From an uncultured Atopobium sp. (GTDB lineage: Bacteria; Actinomycetota; Coriobacteriia; Coriobacteriales; Atopobiaceae): a DNA stretch of 64,000 bases. The position numbers and the translations under genes are program-made. The notes below the pieces were generated by a model, which searched no databases, was not told the origin of the DNA, and was given only the letters and a program-made list of their open reading frames with translations. The stretch spans positions 10,223 to 74,222 of the forward strand of contig CALIAZ010000046.1 in the NCBI GenBank assembly GCA_938045565.1, written 5' to 3'. Shown one piece after another: positions 9,130-16,966 of this stretch. The stretch's first letter is position 1. Each line of letters begins with the position of its first letter.

Positions 9130-9284
9130 CGGTGAGACTTGCACAGCGAGATGACCCCAGAGTGCACTGGGTTTCTCGCGAGAAGAGCGCACCAGGAGTG
9201 CGCCGAGTGTGCACTGGATGCACGCTAGATGTGTTCCGAATGCGCGCCTGAAAAGTTAATAGCGAAGTGCGCCTGAAAAGTACG
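9130..9284. repeat. GC-rich degenerate repeat tract downstream of the suf operon
   Basis: No gene is visible between 9100 and 9441. This first part holds short repeated words: GTGCACTGG at two places (near 9161 and 9208), and GCGCCTGAAAAGT at 9244-9256 and again at 9269-9281. It looks like slippage-prone intergenic DNA just outside the inverted-repeat cassette. No function is claimed. Confidence 0.4.
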
Positions 9285-9286
9285 TC

Positions 9287-9374
9287 AAGTCTGAACAATT
9301 TGCCGGATTTTCTCACCATGTCTGAGTGATTTGCCGGTTTTTCTTACCAAGTCTGAGTAAATTCACTCAGACTT
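9287..9374 (+). repeat. Left 88-bp inverted repeat of the cassette, two and a half 31-bp units
   Basis: Three consecutive blocks: unit 1 at 9287-9317, unit 2 at 9318-9348, and a terminal 26-bp block at 9349-9374. The full units share the pattern WWGTCTGARYRATTTGCC followed by GG(A/T)TTTTCT(C/T)(A/G)CC. The last block is a near-symmetric palindrome, AAGTCTGAGT and ACTCAGACTT around a 6-base loop. The whole 88-bp arm matches the reverse complement of 10823-10910 without gaps, 73 of 88 bases by my count. Confidence 0.9.
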
Positions 9375-9441
9375 GATGTGACTTTCAGGCTCTAATTTCC
9401 TATTCCTTGAAGAATTTCATTGCAGATTTAAGCCCGACTTA

Positions 9442-10485
9442 CTAAATCTTTTCCAGCTCCTTCCACAATTTAATTCTTTTTTCTCTTTCAATCTGCCTTT
9501 GTTCTAAAGATGTATGTCTTCTCGATAAATTTAGCCTTGAGCGAATGACTGTAAATAGATTGTCCATAAAAACAATGTCGTCATATTCATTTTTGCTAAT
9601 TACAAACTCTTCTATGCCAGCAGCTAAAAGTTCATTACTTCGTTTGTAGTCTCTACCTGCAATCTCAATCGATTCATGAACAGATCCGTTATATTCAAGT
9701 GCTACATTTTGAGTACCTCGTGCATTTGATACACCGCTGGATAGAAGTAAATCGATTGCACGATTTTTCTTTTGAGATTTGATACCTGACATGTTTTGTA
9801 TCTCAAATTCTTTGTTTAACTCAACGCATGGAATAGCATATCCACCTTTATACACTGGCATTAAAGCTCGAAGTGCAAGTTTAACCTCCATCGGTGAAGC
9901 TGCATTTTCAACAGACAAATCTGCCGCAGCCTTTACTTTTCTAAAAGATCTAGCACCTTTCTTTTTGCTGAGATATGCAAATAATTCTGACTTTTTGAAA
10001 AGAGGTGAATACCAATTTGACTGCAATTCTCCTGTTGACGCATCAATAACAAAACGTCCTTGGAATTCTGAAATGAGGAGCACTAGTTCTAACAGACTCA
10101 ATTTAGAAGCCATTTGAAACAGCAATTCGAATGGAGATGAAATTAAAACTGAAAAGCTGCTTATATTCAGTTTTATTACAGAGTCAAGCGAAGCACATGT
10201 ATCAACATGAAAATGAATTCCTTCATAAGCACAGGAATTCTTTTTATTGCTCACAGTAATTTCAACTGGATTTTTAAGTTCAATACCATAATCTACTAGC
10301 AACTCGGCATTAATAGCTCTAACCAAATCACGATAAGGAACATCATCTTTGGTCAGTAATTGTCTAGCATCTAAATTGAACTTATTCAGATACTCATTAA
10401 ATCCATGAGTTAAGAGTTCGTGTCTCCGTGTTCGCAAAGCACGATAAATTTGTAGAGCAGATGTATGTGAAAGGTAATATTCCAT
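9442..10485 (-). CDS. Unknown protein with restriction-endonuclease-like C-terminal half
   Basis: A 347-residue protein I cannot name. The central part (SSPFELLFQMASKLSLLELV, about residues 116-135) and the C-terminal part resemble Coriobacteriia proteins with a DUF559/Vsr-like PD-(D/E)XK fold: residues about 264-305 contain ALEYNGSVHES, GRDYKRSNELLAAGIEEF, with Glu, His, Asp and Arg spaced as in that fold. A nuclease role is inferred from this pattern only. It is the single gene inside a 1.6-kb AT-rich segment bounded by 88-bp inverted repeats. There is no Shine-Dalgarno, and the -10 box ends 6 bp before ATG, so its mRNA may be leaderless. An AbiEi-like antitoxin role is an alternative; no toxin partner is adjacent. 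Confidence 0.7.
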   Translation of the reverse strand: MEYYLSHTSALQIYRALRTRRHELLTHGFNEYLNKFNLDARQLLTKDDVPYRDLVRAINAELLVDYGIELKNPVEITVSNKKNSCAYEGIHFHVDTCASLDSVIKLNISSFSVLISSPFELLFQMASKLSLLELVLLISEFQGRFVIDASTGELQSNWYSPLFKKSELFAYLSKKKGARSFRKVKAAADLSVENAASPMEVKLALRALMPVYKGGYAIPCVELNKEFEIQNMSGIKSQKKNRAIDLLLSSGVSNARGTQNVALEYNGSVHESIEIAGRDYKRSNELLAAGIEEFVISKNEYDDIVFMDNLFTVIRSRLNLSRRHTSLEQRQIEREKRIKLWKELEKI

Positions 10486-10491
10486 ATGGAA

Positions 10492-10519
10492 ATAGTATTT
10501 CTAAAAATCAAATAGGCAA
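10492..10519 (-). promoter_or_regulatory. Putative leaderless promoter of the cassette gene
   Basis: On the minus strand TTGCCT (10519-10514) and TACTAT (10497-10492) are 16 bp apart. The -10 box ends 6 bp before the start codon at 10485, so transcription would begin at or next to the A of ATG. This fits the absence of a ribosome-binding site. Confidence 0.45.
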
Positions 10520-10822
10520 AACAACAAAAAACCTACGAATATTTGATTAATACGTTATTTCCGCAGATAGATTAAAAACACTTTCAAATATTATCTTTTA
10601 AAAGTCCTGCTACAAAGGTTAGACCACTTAAATAAATGTACTTTCTCAATTTCATGACAAATAAGTGACAAAATTAGAATTCCATAATTTAACTGAGTAT
10701 TCTTCTCCATGTTGCATGACGCAATTGAGTATTACATGTTAATTGACGCTAGTTTGAAATGCGAACTGGATCAAGCAGCTCGCGCACTTCTCTTTCATGA
10801 AACCGAGCCTGAATTATTTAAC
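10520..10822. other. AT-rich gene-free interior of the cassette
   Basis: About 300 bp between the cassette promoter and the right inverted repeat. I see no convincing gene or RNA. A plus-strand frame opening at 10709 runs through the repeat units and into the neighbouring terminator, so it is not credible. The base composition is much more AT-rich than the DNA on either side of the repeats. Confidence 0.5.
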
Positions 10823-10910
10823 AAGTCTGAACAAAATCACTCAGATAAGGCGAGAAAAACAGGCAAATTACTCAGACATGGTGAGCAAATCCGGCAAATC
10901 ATTCAGACTT
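10823..10910 (-). repeat. Right 88-bp inverted repeat of the cassette
   Basis: The mirror image of 9287-9374. Read on the minus strand it has units at 10910-10880 and 10879-10849 (31 bp each) and the 26-bp end block at 10848-10823. Matches to the left arm are 28/31, 27/31 and 18/26. A further partial unit (GGCGAGAAAACCAGG) follows at 10911-10925. Exact copies of the over-represented octamer GGCGAGAA occur at 10849 and 10911. Confidence 0.9.
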
Positions 10911-11013
10911 GGCGAGAAAACCAGGCTCTCATTAGGGCTCGCCTCAAGCGCATCACCCGCATTTCGCGAGAAGAACGTACTGGGCGCGCGTCTTTCGCAC
11001 ATACCGCGCCCAA

Positions 11014-11047
11014 CAAAAAAACGGACCTGGAGAAAATCCAGGTCCGT
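11014..11047 (-). terminator. Intrinsic terminator of fba
   Basis: A 10-bp perfect stem ACGGACCTGG/CCAGGTCCGT with a 7-base loop (11021-11047), followed on the minus strand by seven T (11020-11014). It lies about 105 bp past the aldolase stop. Confidence 0.85.
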
Positions 11048-11069
11048 TGCTTTAACTAGCAGCAAGAAC

Positions 11070-11130
11070 GCGCCATCGCATCGCGCCCTCGTATCGCGTA
11101 TCGCATCGCGCCATCGCGTCGCATCGACGA
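11070..11130. repeat. ATCGC-rich degenerate tandem repeat between fba and its terminator
   Basis: A tract of roughly 60 bp composed of variants of CATCGCGCC, GTATCGCGTATCGCATCGCG and similar words. It lies in the 3' untranslated region of the aldolase mRNA. It is probably a replication-slippage product. No function is evident. Confidence 0.55.
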
Positions 11131-11153
11131 GCGCGTCCAGCGTATGCCGAAGG

Positions 11154-12026
11154 TTAGTTCCAAGCCTTACCGTCGGAACCAAACTCGCGGATGAGCTCCT
11201 TGGTGCGCTCGACGATTGCCTCACGACCAGGCTTCAGGAGCTTACGAGGATCGTAACCCTTGCCGTTATCAACAAGGCCAGCCTCAACGTACTTCTTAGT
11301 TGCTTCAGCAAAGACAAGCTGAAGATCAGTATTGACGTTAATCTTAGAGATGCCCATAGAGATGGCCTTCTGAACCTGCTCTACAGGAATGCCGGTACCA
11401 CCGTGAAGAACAAGTGGAAGATCACCAACGCGCTCCTTGATAGCCTTGAGCTGGTCAAAGGAGAGACCCTCCCAGTTAGCTGGGTAGATGCCGTGAATGT
11501 TACCGATGCCGCAAGCAAGGAAGTCAACGCCCAGGTCAGCAATCTTTGCGCACTGCTCAGGATCGGCAAGCTCACCCTTAGCGGTAACGCCGTCCTCGGT
11601 GCCGCCAATGCCGCCGACCTCAGCCTCAACAGAAATACCCTTTGCGTGAGCTGCCTTTACGACCTCTTCGGTACGCTTAAGGTTGGTCTCAAAATCAGGC
11701 TCGTGAGAACCGTCGTACATGATGGAAGTAAATCCAGCCTCGATGCACTTGAATGCATCCTCGTATGAACCGTGGTCAAGGTGGAGAGCAACTGGAACAG
11801 TGATGTTCTTGTCCTCAACAAGACGACGAACCATATCTGCAACAACGCGGTAGCTTACCTGCCACTTTGCTGCACCGCTGGTGCACTGGATGATGACAGG
11901 AGACTGAAGCTCTTCTGCCGCATCAAGGATTGCTGCGGTCCACTCAAGGTTGTTCTCGTTGAATGCGCCGATGCCATAGTGGCCCTTCTCGGCACTCTGG
12001 AGCATGGCTTTTGCGCTTACAAGCAT
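11154..12026 (-). CDS. fba: Class II fructose-bisphosphate aldolase
   Basis: A 290-residue zinc-dependent aldolase that interconverts fructose 1,6-bisphosphate with dihydroxyacetone phosphate and glyceraldehyde 3-phosphate in glycolysis. Family segments include GIGAFNENNLEW near the N-terminus, VALHLDHGSYE (zinc-binding His and catalytic Asp region, about residues 78-88), EAEVGGIGGTEDG, and VLHGGTGIPVEQV. The start at 12026 is chosen because GGAGG lies 6 bp upstream; the frame stays open to 12203 but that extension has no homology features. It could also be a tagatose- or ketose-bisphosphate aldolase of the same family; the length and motifs fit the glycolytic enzyme best. Confidence 0.93.
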   Translation of the reverse strand: MLVSAKAMLQSAEKGHYGIGAFNENNLEWTAAILDAAEELQSPVIIQCTSGAAKWQVSYRVVADMVRRLVEDKNITVPVALHLDHGSYEDAFKCIEAGFTSIMYDGSHEPDFETNLKRTEEVVKAAHAKGISVEAEVGGIGGTEDGVTAKGELADPEQCAKIADLGVDFLACGIGNIHGIYPANWEGLSFDQLKAIKERVGDLPLVLHGGTGIPVEQVQKAISMGISKINVNTDLQLVFAEATKKYVEAGLVDNGKGYDPRKLLKPGREAIVERTKELIREFGSDGKAWN

Positions 12027-12333
12027 GCTAAACCTCCGTTTGACGGAAAACTGATACATATAAATGATACCTTGTTTCATCACCTTTGATACGGTCGTTT
12101 TTAACAAAACATCGCAAGAAACCCAACGCACATTCTGACAAAAAATCTCACAGTCAAAATGGCGAAAAGTCCTTACACTTTCCACGAGAAATCCACACAG
12201 CAAAAAACCAGGTTTCGTCGCGTCGACGTTACCTTTTCAGAGCTTCTTGTCAGCTGATGTTGCGATTTAGCGACGAAACATTACATCTTCACAGAAATGA
12301 GGTAGGCTATCAGTTCAAAGAAAGGAGCATCTT
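12027..12333. other. Divergent intergenic region with a spaced 10-bp inverted repeat
   Basis: A 307-bp region between divergent fba and the Ser-rich membrane protein gene. GTTTCGTCGC at 12212-12221 and GCGACGAAAC at 12270-12279 are a perfect 10-bp inverted pair 48 bp apart, which could be paired operator half-sites or a leader stem. No gene is visible. AAAGGAGC at about 12320-12327 is the ribosome site for the next gene. Confidence 0.4.
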
Positions 12334-13272
12334 GTGAGCTATAAGCACTTTGATGCAGACAAAACTCGATTTGCTTCGCCTGCTCAACCTACAAATGAAG
12401 CAGTCAACGAAAAACCTAGCCTTTTTAAGGACGTTTCAATTACCCAAATTCTGGCAACCTCGCTTGCTGCAGTAACTTCATTTATGTTGTCAAACCAGAT
12501 TGGTGTTGCTGGCTCGATTATCGGAGTGGCTGTTGGTGCTGCTGCATCGGCATTTGCTTCGCAGATTTACCAGAACGTTATTAGGCGTTCTACGCACAAA
12601 TTCCGCAGCAATGATAATAATGAATATGACCAACAGGTATATCCTAACAGCAACCAAAGTACTCTAGAGAACACACAATACATGCCTCAACCTCAATATG
12701 CACCTTCTCGCAATTACTATCCCAACACCACCTCTCATGCGGGACAACCATCGCGGACAAATCGCACACCAACAGTATCTCGTAAGCATACAAAGGCACT
12801 AACTGTTGTAACCATTCTCTCGATTATCTTTACCATTACTGCCGTCATTCTTTATGCCATGTTCCTGAACTTTATCACCAACGGATCTGGCCTTGGACCA
12901 AAGGTGAGCACCAGCTCAGTTGTGACAGAAAAAACTGCAGACACAAGTAATTCGACAGATAAAAAAGATGACTCCAGCTCATCTAGCGAGAAAACCGATG
13001 AATCAAGCAAGTCCACTGATTCCAAGGATTCTTCCGAGACTTCTGACTCCAAAAAGTCAGAAACTACCAGTTCAGACAGCTCATCTAGCTCGGAAAAGAC
13101 AAGCGACTCAAATAATTCTAGTAACTCTAGTAACTCGTCGGATAATTCTTCCAGCAATAATTCTGGAACAGACAACTCTAGCAGTAATTCTGAATCAAAT
13201 CAGAACTCTAACTCTGGCAACAGTTCTAACAGCGGGTCTAACAGTTCTAACAGCTCTAACGGAAGTAACTAG
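12334..13272 (+). CDS. Two-pass membrane protein with Ser/Asn-rich extracytoplasmic tail
   Basis: A 312-residue protein of unknown function. Residues about 36-80 form a hydrophobic hairpin-like region rich in Ala/Gly. A polar Asn/Gln/Tyr-rich linker follows, then a clear membrane segment at about 150-178 (ALTVVTILSIIFTITAVILY). The last 120 residues are almost entirely Ser, Asn, Asp, Lys and Thr, such as SSEKTDESSKSTDSKDSSET. Such tails are usually wall-spanning linkers, but no LPXTG motif ends this one. The start is GTG at 12334, with AAAGGAGC upstream. It is transcribed alone, divergently from fba. A 17-bp tandem duplication follows the stop. Confidence 0.75.
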   Translation: MSYKHFDADKTRFASPAQPTNEAVNEKPSLFKDVSITQILATSLAAVTSFMLSNQIGVAGSIIGVAVGAAASAFASQIYQNVIRRSTHKFRSNDNNEYDQQVYPNSNQSTLENTQYMPQPQYAPSRNYYPNTTSHAGQPSRTNRTPTVSRKHTKALTVVTILSIIFTITAVILYAMFLNFITNGSGLGPKVSTSSVVTEKTADTSNSTDKKDDSSSSSEKTDESSKSTDSKDSSETSDSKKSETTSSDSSSSSEKTSDSNNSSNSSNSSDNSSSNNSGTDNSSSNSESNQNSNSGNSSNSGSNSSNSSNGSN

Positions 13273-13304
13273 TTGACGGCACAGTTAAGTTGACGGCACA
13301 GTTA
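13271..13304. repeat. Perfect 17-bp tandem duplication
   Basis: AGTTGACGGCACAGTTA occurs twice in direct succession (13271-13287 and 13288-13304), overlapping the stop codon of the Ser-rich protein gene. Probably a slippage duplication. Confidence 0.9.
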
Positions 13305-13390
13305 AGTGGCCGGTACATCTAGCAGTACTTTCGTTTACATAGTAACTACAAGCAGCAACTCTCACTGAGCTTGCTACAGAAAGGATGGGT

Positions 13391-14812
13391 ATGGAAACCA
13401 CAAACGCATGGAAAAAGTACACCTCGGAGGACCTGGAGAAGCTCCAGTCATTTACCGAGGGCTACAGAAAGTTTATCTCCGAGAACAAGACTGAGCGCGA
13501 GTGTGCTTCAAGCGCTATCAAGCTTGCCGAGGCAGCAGGTTACGTCAAGCTTTCTGACGCCATCGCTGCAGGTAAAACCCTTAAAGCTGGCGACAAAGTC
13601 TACGCAGACATTCGCGGCAAGTCTGTCATCTTTGTCCAGATTGGCACCAAGTCCCTGGAAGAGGGCCTGAACATCCTTGGAGCTCACATCGACTCCCCTC
13701 GCCTAGACGTCAAGCAGAACCCTCTTGAGGAGCGCAACGAGCTGGCAACCTTTGACACCCACTACTACGGCGGCGTCAAGAAGTACCAGTGGGTCACTAT
13801 TCCTCTGGCAATTCACGGCGTCCTTGCACTTAAAGACGGTAGCGTCGTAAACGTATGCGTCGGTGAGGACCCAACCGATCCTGTTTTCTGCATCTCCGAC
13901 CTTCTCATCCACTTGAGCGCTGAGCAGCTCGGAAAGACCGCTTCCAAGGTCATCGAGGGCGAGATGCTCGACCTCATTATTGGCAACCGCCCACTTGTTT
14001 GGGGTCAAAATGGCGAGAAACCCGCTGATGCAGAGGGCGACGAACCAAAGGAAGCTGTTAAGGCTAACGTCATCAACATCCTGAAGAACCTCTACGGCAT
14101 TGAGGAGGCAGACCTTCTCTCCGCTGAGCTTGAGATTGTTCCTGCAGGACCTGCTCGCGACATGGGCTTTGACCGCTCCATGATCTTGGGCTACGGTCAC
14201 GACGACCGCAGTTGCTCCTACCCTTCCCTAATTGCGCAGCTTGAGTGCAACACTCCTGCTCGAACCTCGGTAACTATCCTGACCGATAAGGAAGAGATTG
14301 GCTCCGTTGGCGCTACTGGCATGAACTCCCTCTTCTTTGAGAACATCATGGCAGAGGTCCTGGCGCTTGCCGGTTTTGAGTCTCCACTTTCTCTGCGCCG
14401 CTGCATGGCTAACTCCTACATGCTCTCCAGCGACGTTTCTGCTGGTTATGACCCAAGCTTTGCTGGTAGCTTTGAAATCAAGAACTCCGCCATCATGGGT
14501 CACGGTCTTGCTTTCAACAAGTTCACTGGTAGCGGTGGCAAGTTTGGCTCTAACGATGCCGATGCCGAGTACGTTGCACTGATTCGTCGCATTATGGACA
14601 ACGCTGGCGTCCAGTTCCAGACCGCTGAACTTGGCCGCGTTGACGCTGGTGGTGGCGGAACTATCGCATACATGCTGGCAAAATACGGCATGCACGTCAT
14701 CGACTGCGGCGTCCCTGTTCTCTCCATGCACGCACCTTGGGAGGTTGCAAACAAGGCTGACATCTTCGAGGCATATCGCGGATATCGTGCATTTCTCGAG
14801 TTCAGCGAGTAA
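13391..14812 (+). CDS. M18-family aspartyl-type aminopeptidase
   Basis: A 473-residue cytoplasmic metalloaminopeptidase of family M18, which removes N-terminal (often acidic) residues from peptides. The di-zinc site motifs are visible: GAHIDSPRLD (His99, Asp101 region), GYGHDDRSC (about residue 270), DKEEIGSVGATG (catalytic Glu pair about 300-302) and SMHAPWEV (about 446). ATG at 13391 is preferred over the in-frame ATG at 13385, since AAGGA lies 5 bp before it while the earlier ATG abuts the ribosome site. Monocistronic, with a strong terminator shared with the convergent thi operon. Confidence 0.92.
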   Translation: METTNAWKKYTSEDLEKLQSFTEGYRKFISENKTERECASSAIKLAEAAGYVKLSDAIAAGKTLKAGDKVYADIRGKSVIFVQIGTKSLEEGLNILGAHIDSPRLDVKQNPLEERNELATFDTHYYGGVKKYQWVTIPLAIHGVLALKDGSVVNVCVGEDPTDPVFCISDLLIHLSAEQLGKTASKVIEGEMLDLIIGNRPLVWGQNGEKPADAEGDEPKEAVKANVINILKNLYGIEEADLLSAELEIVPAGPARDMGFDRSMILGYGHDDRSCSYPSLIAQLECNTPARTSVTILTDKEEIGSVGATGMNSLFFENIMAEVLALAGFESPLSLRRCMANSYMLSSDVSAGYDPSFAGSFEIKNSAIMGHGLAFNKFTGSGGKFGSNDADAEYVALIRRIMDNAGVQFQTAELGRVDAGGGGTIAYMLAKYGMHVIDCGVPVLSMHAPWEVANKADIFEAYRGYRAFLEFSE

Positions 14813-14881
14813 GCAGGCTGCGTAATTACCTGCACAAATTACCTGCGCACACAAATTCCGCGCGCAAATCGAGCTAACAAT

Positions 14882-14917
14882 AAAGACGTGAGAATCAAAC
14901 CTCTCACGTCTTTTTTT
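14882..14917. terminator. Strong terminator between aminopeptidase and thi operon
   Basis: A 12-bp perfect stem AAAGACGTGAGA/TCTCACGTCTTT (14882-14893, 14902-14913) followed by T residues on the plus strand and a shorter T-rich run on the minus strand. It suits both convergent genes. Confidence 0.9.
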
Positions 14918-14989
14918 GTATTGAATCTAGGACGAGAAACCCGCGCGCCGAGAAACCCGTGCACGCCCGCGTCTGCGCGTATAAGGCAA

Positions 14990-15895
14990 CTATCCCAGTA
15001 ACGAAAGCACTTCTCGCTTGGCGGCCAAAAACTCTTCGCTTAGGTCAAACGATGCCAGTTCAGTACCTTGACCAGCATCTTTGCTAGAGTCCAACGGTGC
15101 CGTATCCGCGCAGCCCTGTGGCTCAACAACGCCCACAATCTTGGTTACCACGCCCTGTGCGGGACTTCCCGCCATCACGTAAATGCGCGAAGCCATCGCA
15201 ACAGCCTCGTCAACGTCGTGCGTGATCACCAGTACCGAAAGACCAAACTTCTTCACGGAAGACATGAGCCACGCACGCATTTCTCGCCGTGTGAGAGCGT
15301 CAAGAGCCGAGAAGGGCTCGTCCAGCAGCATGATGTCTGAGCCGATGAGTGCCGTGCGCAGGAACGCAACACGCTGTCTCATGCCGCCTGAGAGCTCGTG
15401 AGGCCAGCTTTGCGCCACGCGCTCAAGTCCGCCGCGCTCCAACATCTCCTGGGCCCGTGTGCGCGCCTCAGCGCGCGAGACGCCCTTCAGCTCAAGCGGA
15501 AGTGCTACGTTGTCGATGATTCGTTTGCTTGGGATGAGCAAGTCTTTCTGGAGCATGTAGCCGATGTGCCCCGGATGTCCCGTAACGTCAGAGCCATGCA
15601 GTAGCACCTTGCCCTCTTGCGGCTGCAAAAGCCCTGCAAGCGAGTGGAGCAACGTAGTCTTGCCGCAGCCTGAGCGACCAACCAGGCAGGTGATTGTACC
15701 CGGCTGCAGCTTGATTGAGATGTCCTTAGCAACTACCTGGCCGTTTCCCCAGACCAGCGTAAGATTGCATGCTTCAAGCGCAGGCGTGCTCTGTTGCGGC
15801 TCGCATGCAGCTGCAGCTACAAGGTCCTTCTCGCCAGGAGCTTCTACGGTTGCGCCTTCTGTTATGTCAGTAGTTTGCTTATCCAAGGTACTCAC
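14990..15895 (-). CDS. ThiZ-like ABC transporter ATPase (thiamine precursor uptake)
   Basis: A 301-residue ATPase for the importer encoded with the next two genes. Walker A GRSGCGKTT is at about residues 73-81, the signature LSGGMRQRVAF at 168-178, and Walker B with LLDEPFSALD at 190-199, as in the nitrate/taurine/HMP group. The GTG start at 15895 lies inside the end of the binding-protein gene, with AGGA 7 bp upstream; a longer frame to 16126 is the antisense-like shadow of that gene. The first 40 residues are low-complexity and precede the usual start of the domain. Third gene of a riboswitch-controlled operon. Confidence 0.88.
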   Translation of the reverse strand: MSTLDKQTTDITEGATVEAPGEKDLVAAAACEPQQSTPALEACNLTLVWGNGQVVAKDISIKLQPGTITCLVGRSGCGKTTLLHSLAGLLQPQEGKVLLHGSDVTGHPGHIGYMLQKDLLIPSKRIIDNVALPLELKGVSRAEARTRAQEMLERGGLERVAQSWPHELSGGMRQRVAFLRTALIGSDIMLLDEPFSALDALTRREMRAWLMSSVKKFGLSVLVITHDVDEAVAMASRIYVMAGSPAQGVVTKIVGVVEPQGCADTAPLDSSKDAGQGTELASFDLSEEFLAAKREVLSLLG

Positions 15896-16931
15896 TAGTA
15901 AATCCTGCGGATGGATCAATCTTATTCTCCAGCAGCTGCTGGTTATTGAGCCAGGTATAGAAACGCTGCCAACGAGCGGAGTCAATAACGCCCCACTTCT
16001 CGGCGTCGTCAATGTACTTAGCAGCCAAGAACTTCTGAGAGGCTTTAACCAGGTCAGCGTCAAGTTCTGGAACAGCTTTGAGTAGAATCTCTGCCGCCTC
16101 ATCAGGGTTAGAAACGCAGAACTCATAGCCCTTTCTGGTGGCGCTCAAGAAGGCCTTAACAGCGTCTGGATTCTCTTTTGCAAAACCATCGTTTACCGCA
16201 ATAACTGGTGTGTAAAAGTCAAAGTTTTGATCGATAGCTGCAAAGGCAAAATAGTTGTACGCAAAGTTCTGAACACGAGCGTTTTGAACAGCCCACTGCT
16301 CATACACCCAAACAGCATCAAACATCTTTGCTTTTAAGCCAGATACCTCGTCGTCTACCTCGTAAGGTACCATCTTAAGCGTTGAAGGATCTCCGCCATC
16401 GGACTCCATAACAGACCTGATAGTAGCTTGCTCAACAGGAAGATTCCACGTTGCGTAAGTATGATTATTAAGGTCACGCGGACGAACAATGTGATCCTCT
16501 TCACGGCTCATAATGCCCGAAAGATTGTGCTGAATGATAGCAGCCACCGCAGTATACGGTAGTGGATTAGATGACGAGAGACTGTTAGCAATATAGTCCT
16601 GATAGGTAACACCCATCTGAGCACCGCCAGCACCAATCAGCGCATCAGCACCGTCAGCGGGTGGCTGCTGAATGGTTACCTTGAGACCAGCTTGGTCAAA
16701 GTAGCCCTTCTCCTGAGCTACATAAATGCCGGTGTGATTGGTATTTGGGGTGTAGTCCAGGGCAAACGTAATTTCCGTAGTTCCACCGGAATTCTGCCCA
16801 CCACCCTTGTTACTGTTGGACGGAGCGGAAGGCTGCTCAAGCGAGCAACCTGCGCAAAATCCTGCTGTCGAAAAACCCATCGCAGCTAGAAAGCCTTTTC
16901 TTGTCATGCCCTTGCAATTTGGTGCATTCAT
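15879..16931 (-). CDS. ThiY-like substrate-binding lipoprotein (NMT1/THI5 fold)
   Basis: A 350-residue solute-binding protein, probably for the thiamine pyrimidine precursor (HMP or formylaminopyrimidine). The N-terminus MTRKGFLAAMGFSTAGFCAGC carries a lipobox with the lipid-modified Cys at about residue 29, then a Ser/Gly linker. ITFALDYTPNTNHTGIYVAQ (from about 52) is the hallmark of NMT1/THI5-like proteins. ATG at 16931 is the likely start; the open frame beyond it to 17252 overlaps the permease gene and has no family features. The TPP riboswitch upstream supports a thiamine-related ligand rather than nitrate or taurine. Confidence 0.9.
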   Translation of the reverse strand: MNAPNCKGMTRKGFLAAMGFSTAGFCAGCSLEQPSAPSNSNKGGGQNSGGTTEITFALDYTPNTNHTGIYVAQEKGYFDQAGLKVTIQQPPADGADALIGAGGAQMGVTYQDYIANSLSSSNPLPYTAVAAIIQHNLSGIMSREEDHIVRPRDLNNHTYATWNLPVEQATIRSVMESDGGDPSTLKMVPYEVDDEVSGLKAKMFDAVWVYEQWAVQNARVQNFAYNYFAFAAIDQNFDFYTPVIAVNDGFAKENPDAVKAFLSATRKGYEFCVSNPDEAAEILLKAVPELDADLVKASQKFLAAKYIDDAEKWGVIDSARWQRFYTWLNNQQLLENKIDPSAGFTSEYLG

Positions 16932-16966
16932 GCGTCTAATCACTTCTTTCTTTAAGTTTGTTAAGG

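Noticed and set aside
9287..10910. 31-bp repeats as a CRISPR array
   Set aside because: The units are directly adjacent with no spacers, occur as only two full units per side, and are inverted around a gene. No cas genes are near.
10709..11059. Plus-strand open frame of 116 codons at the right end of the cassette
   Set aside because: It runs through the repeat units and the fba terminator and has no ribosome site.
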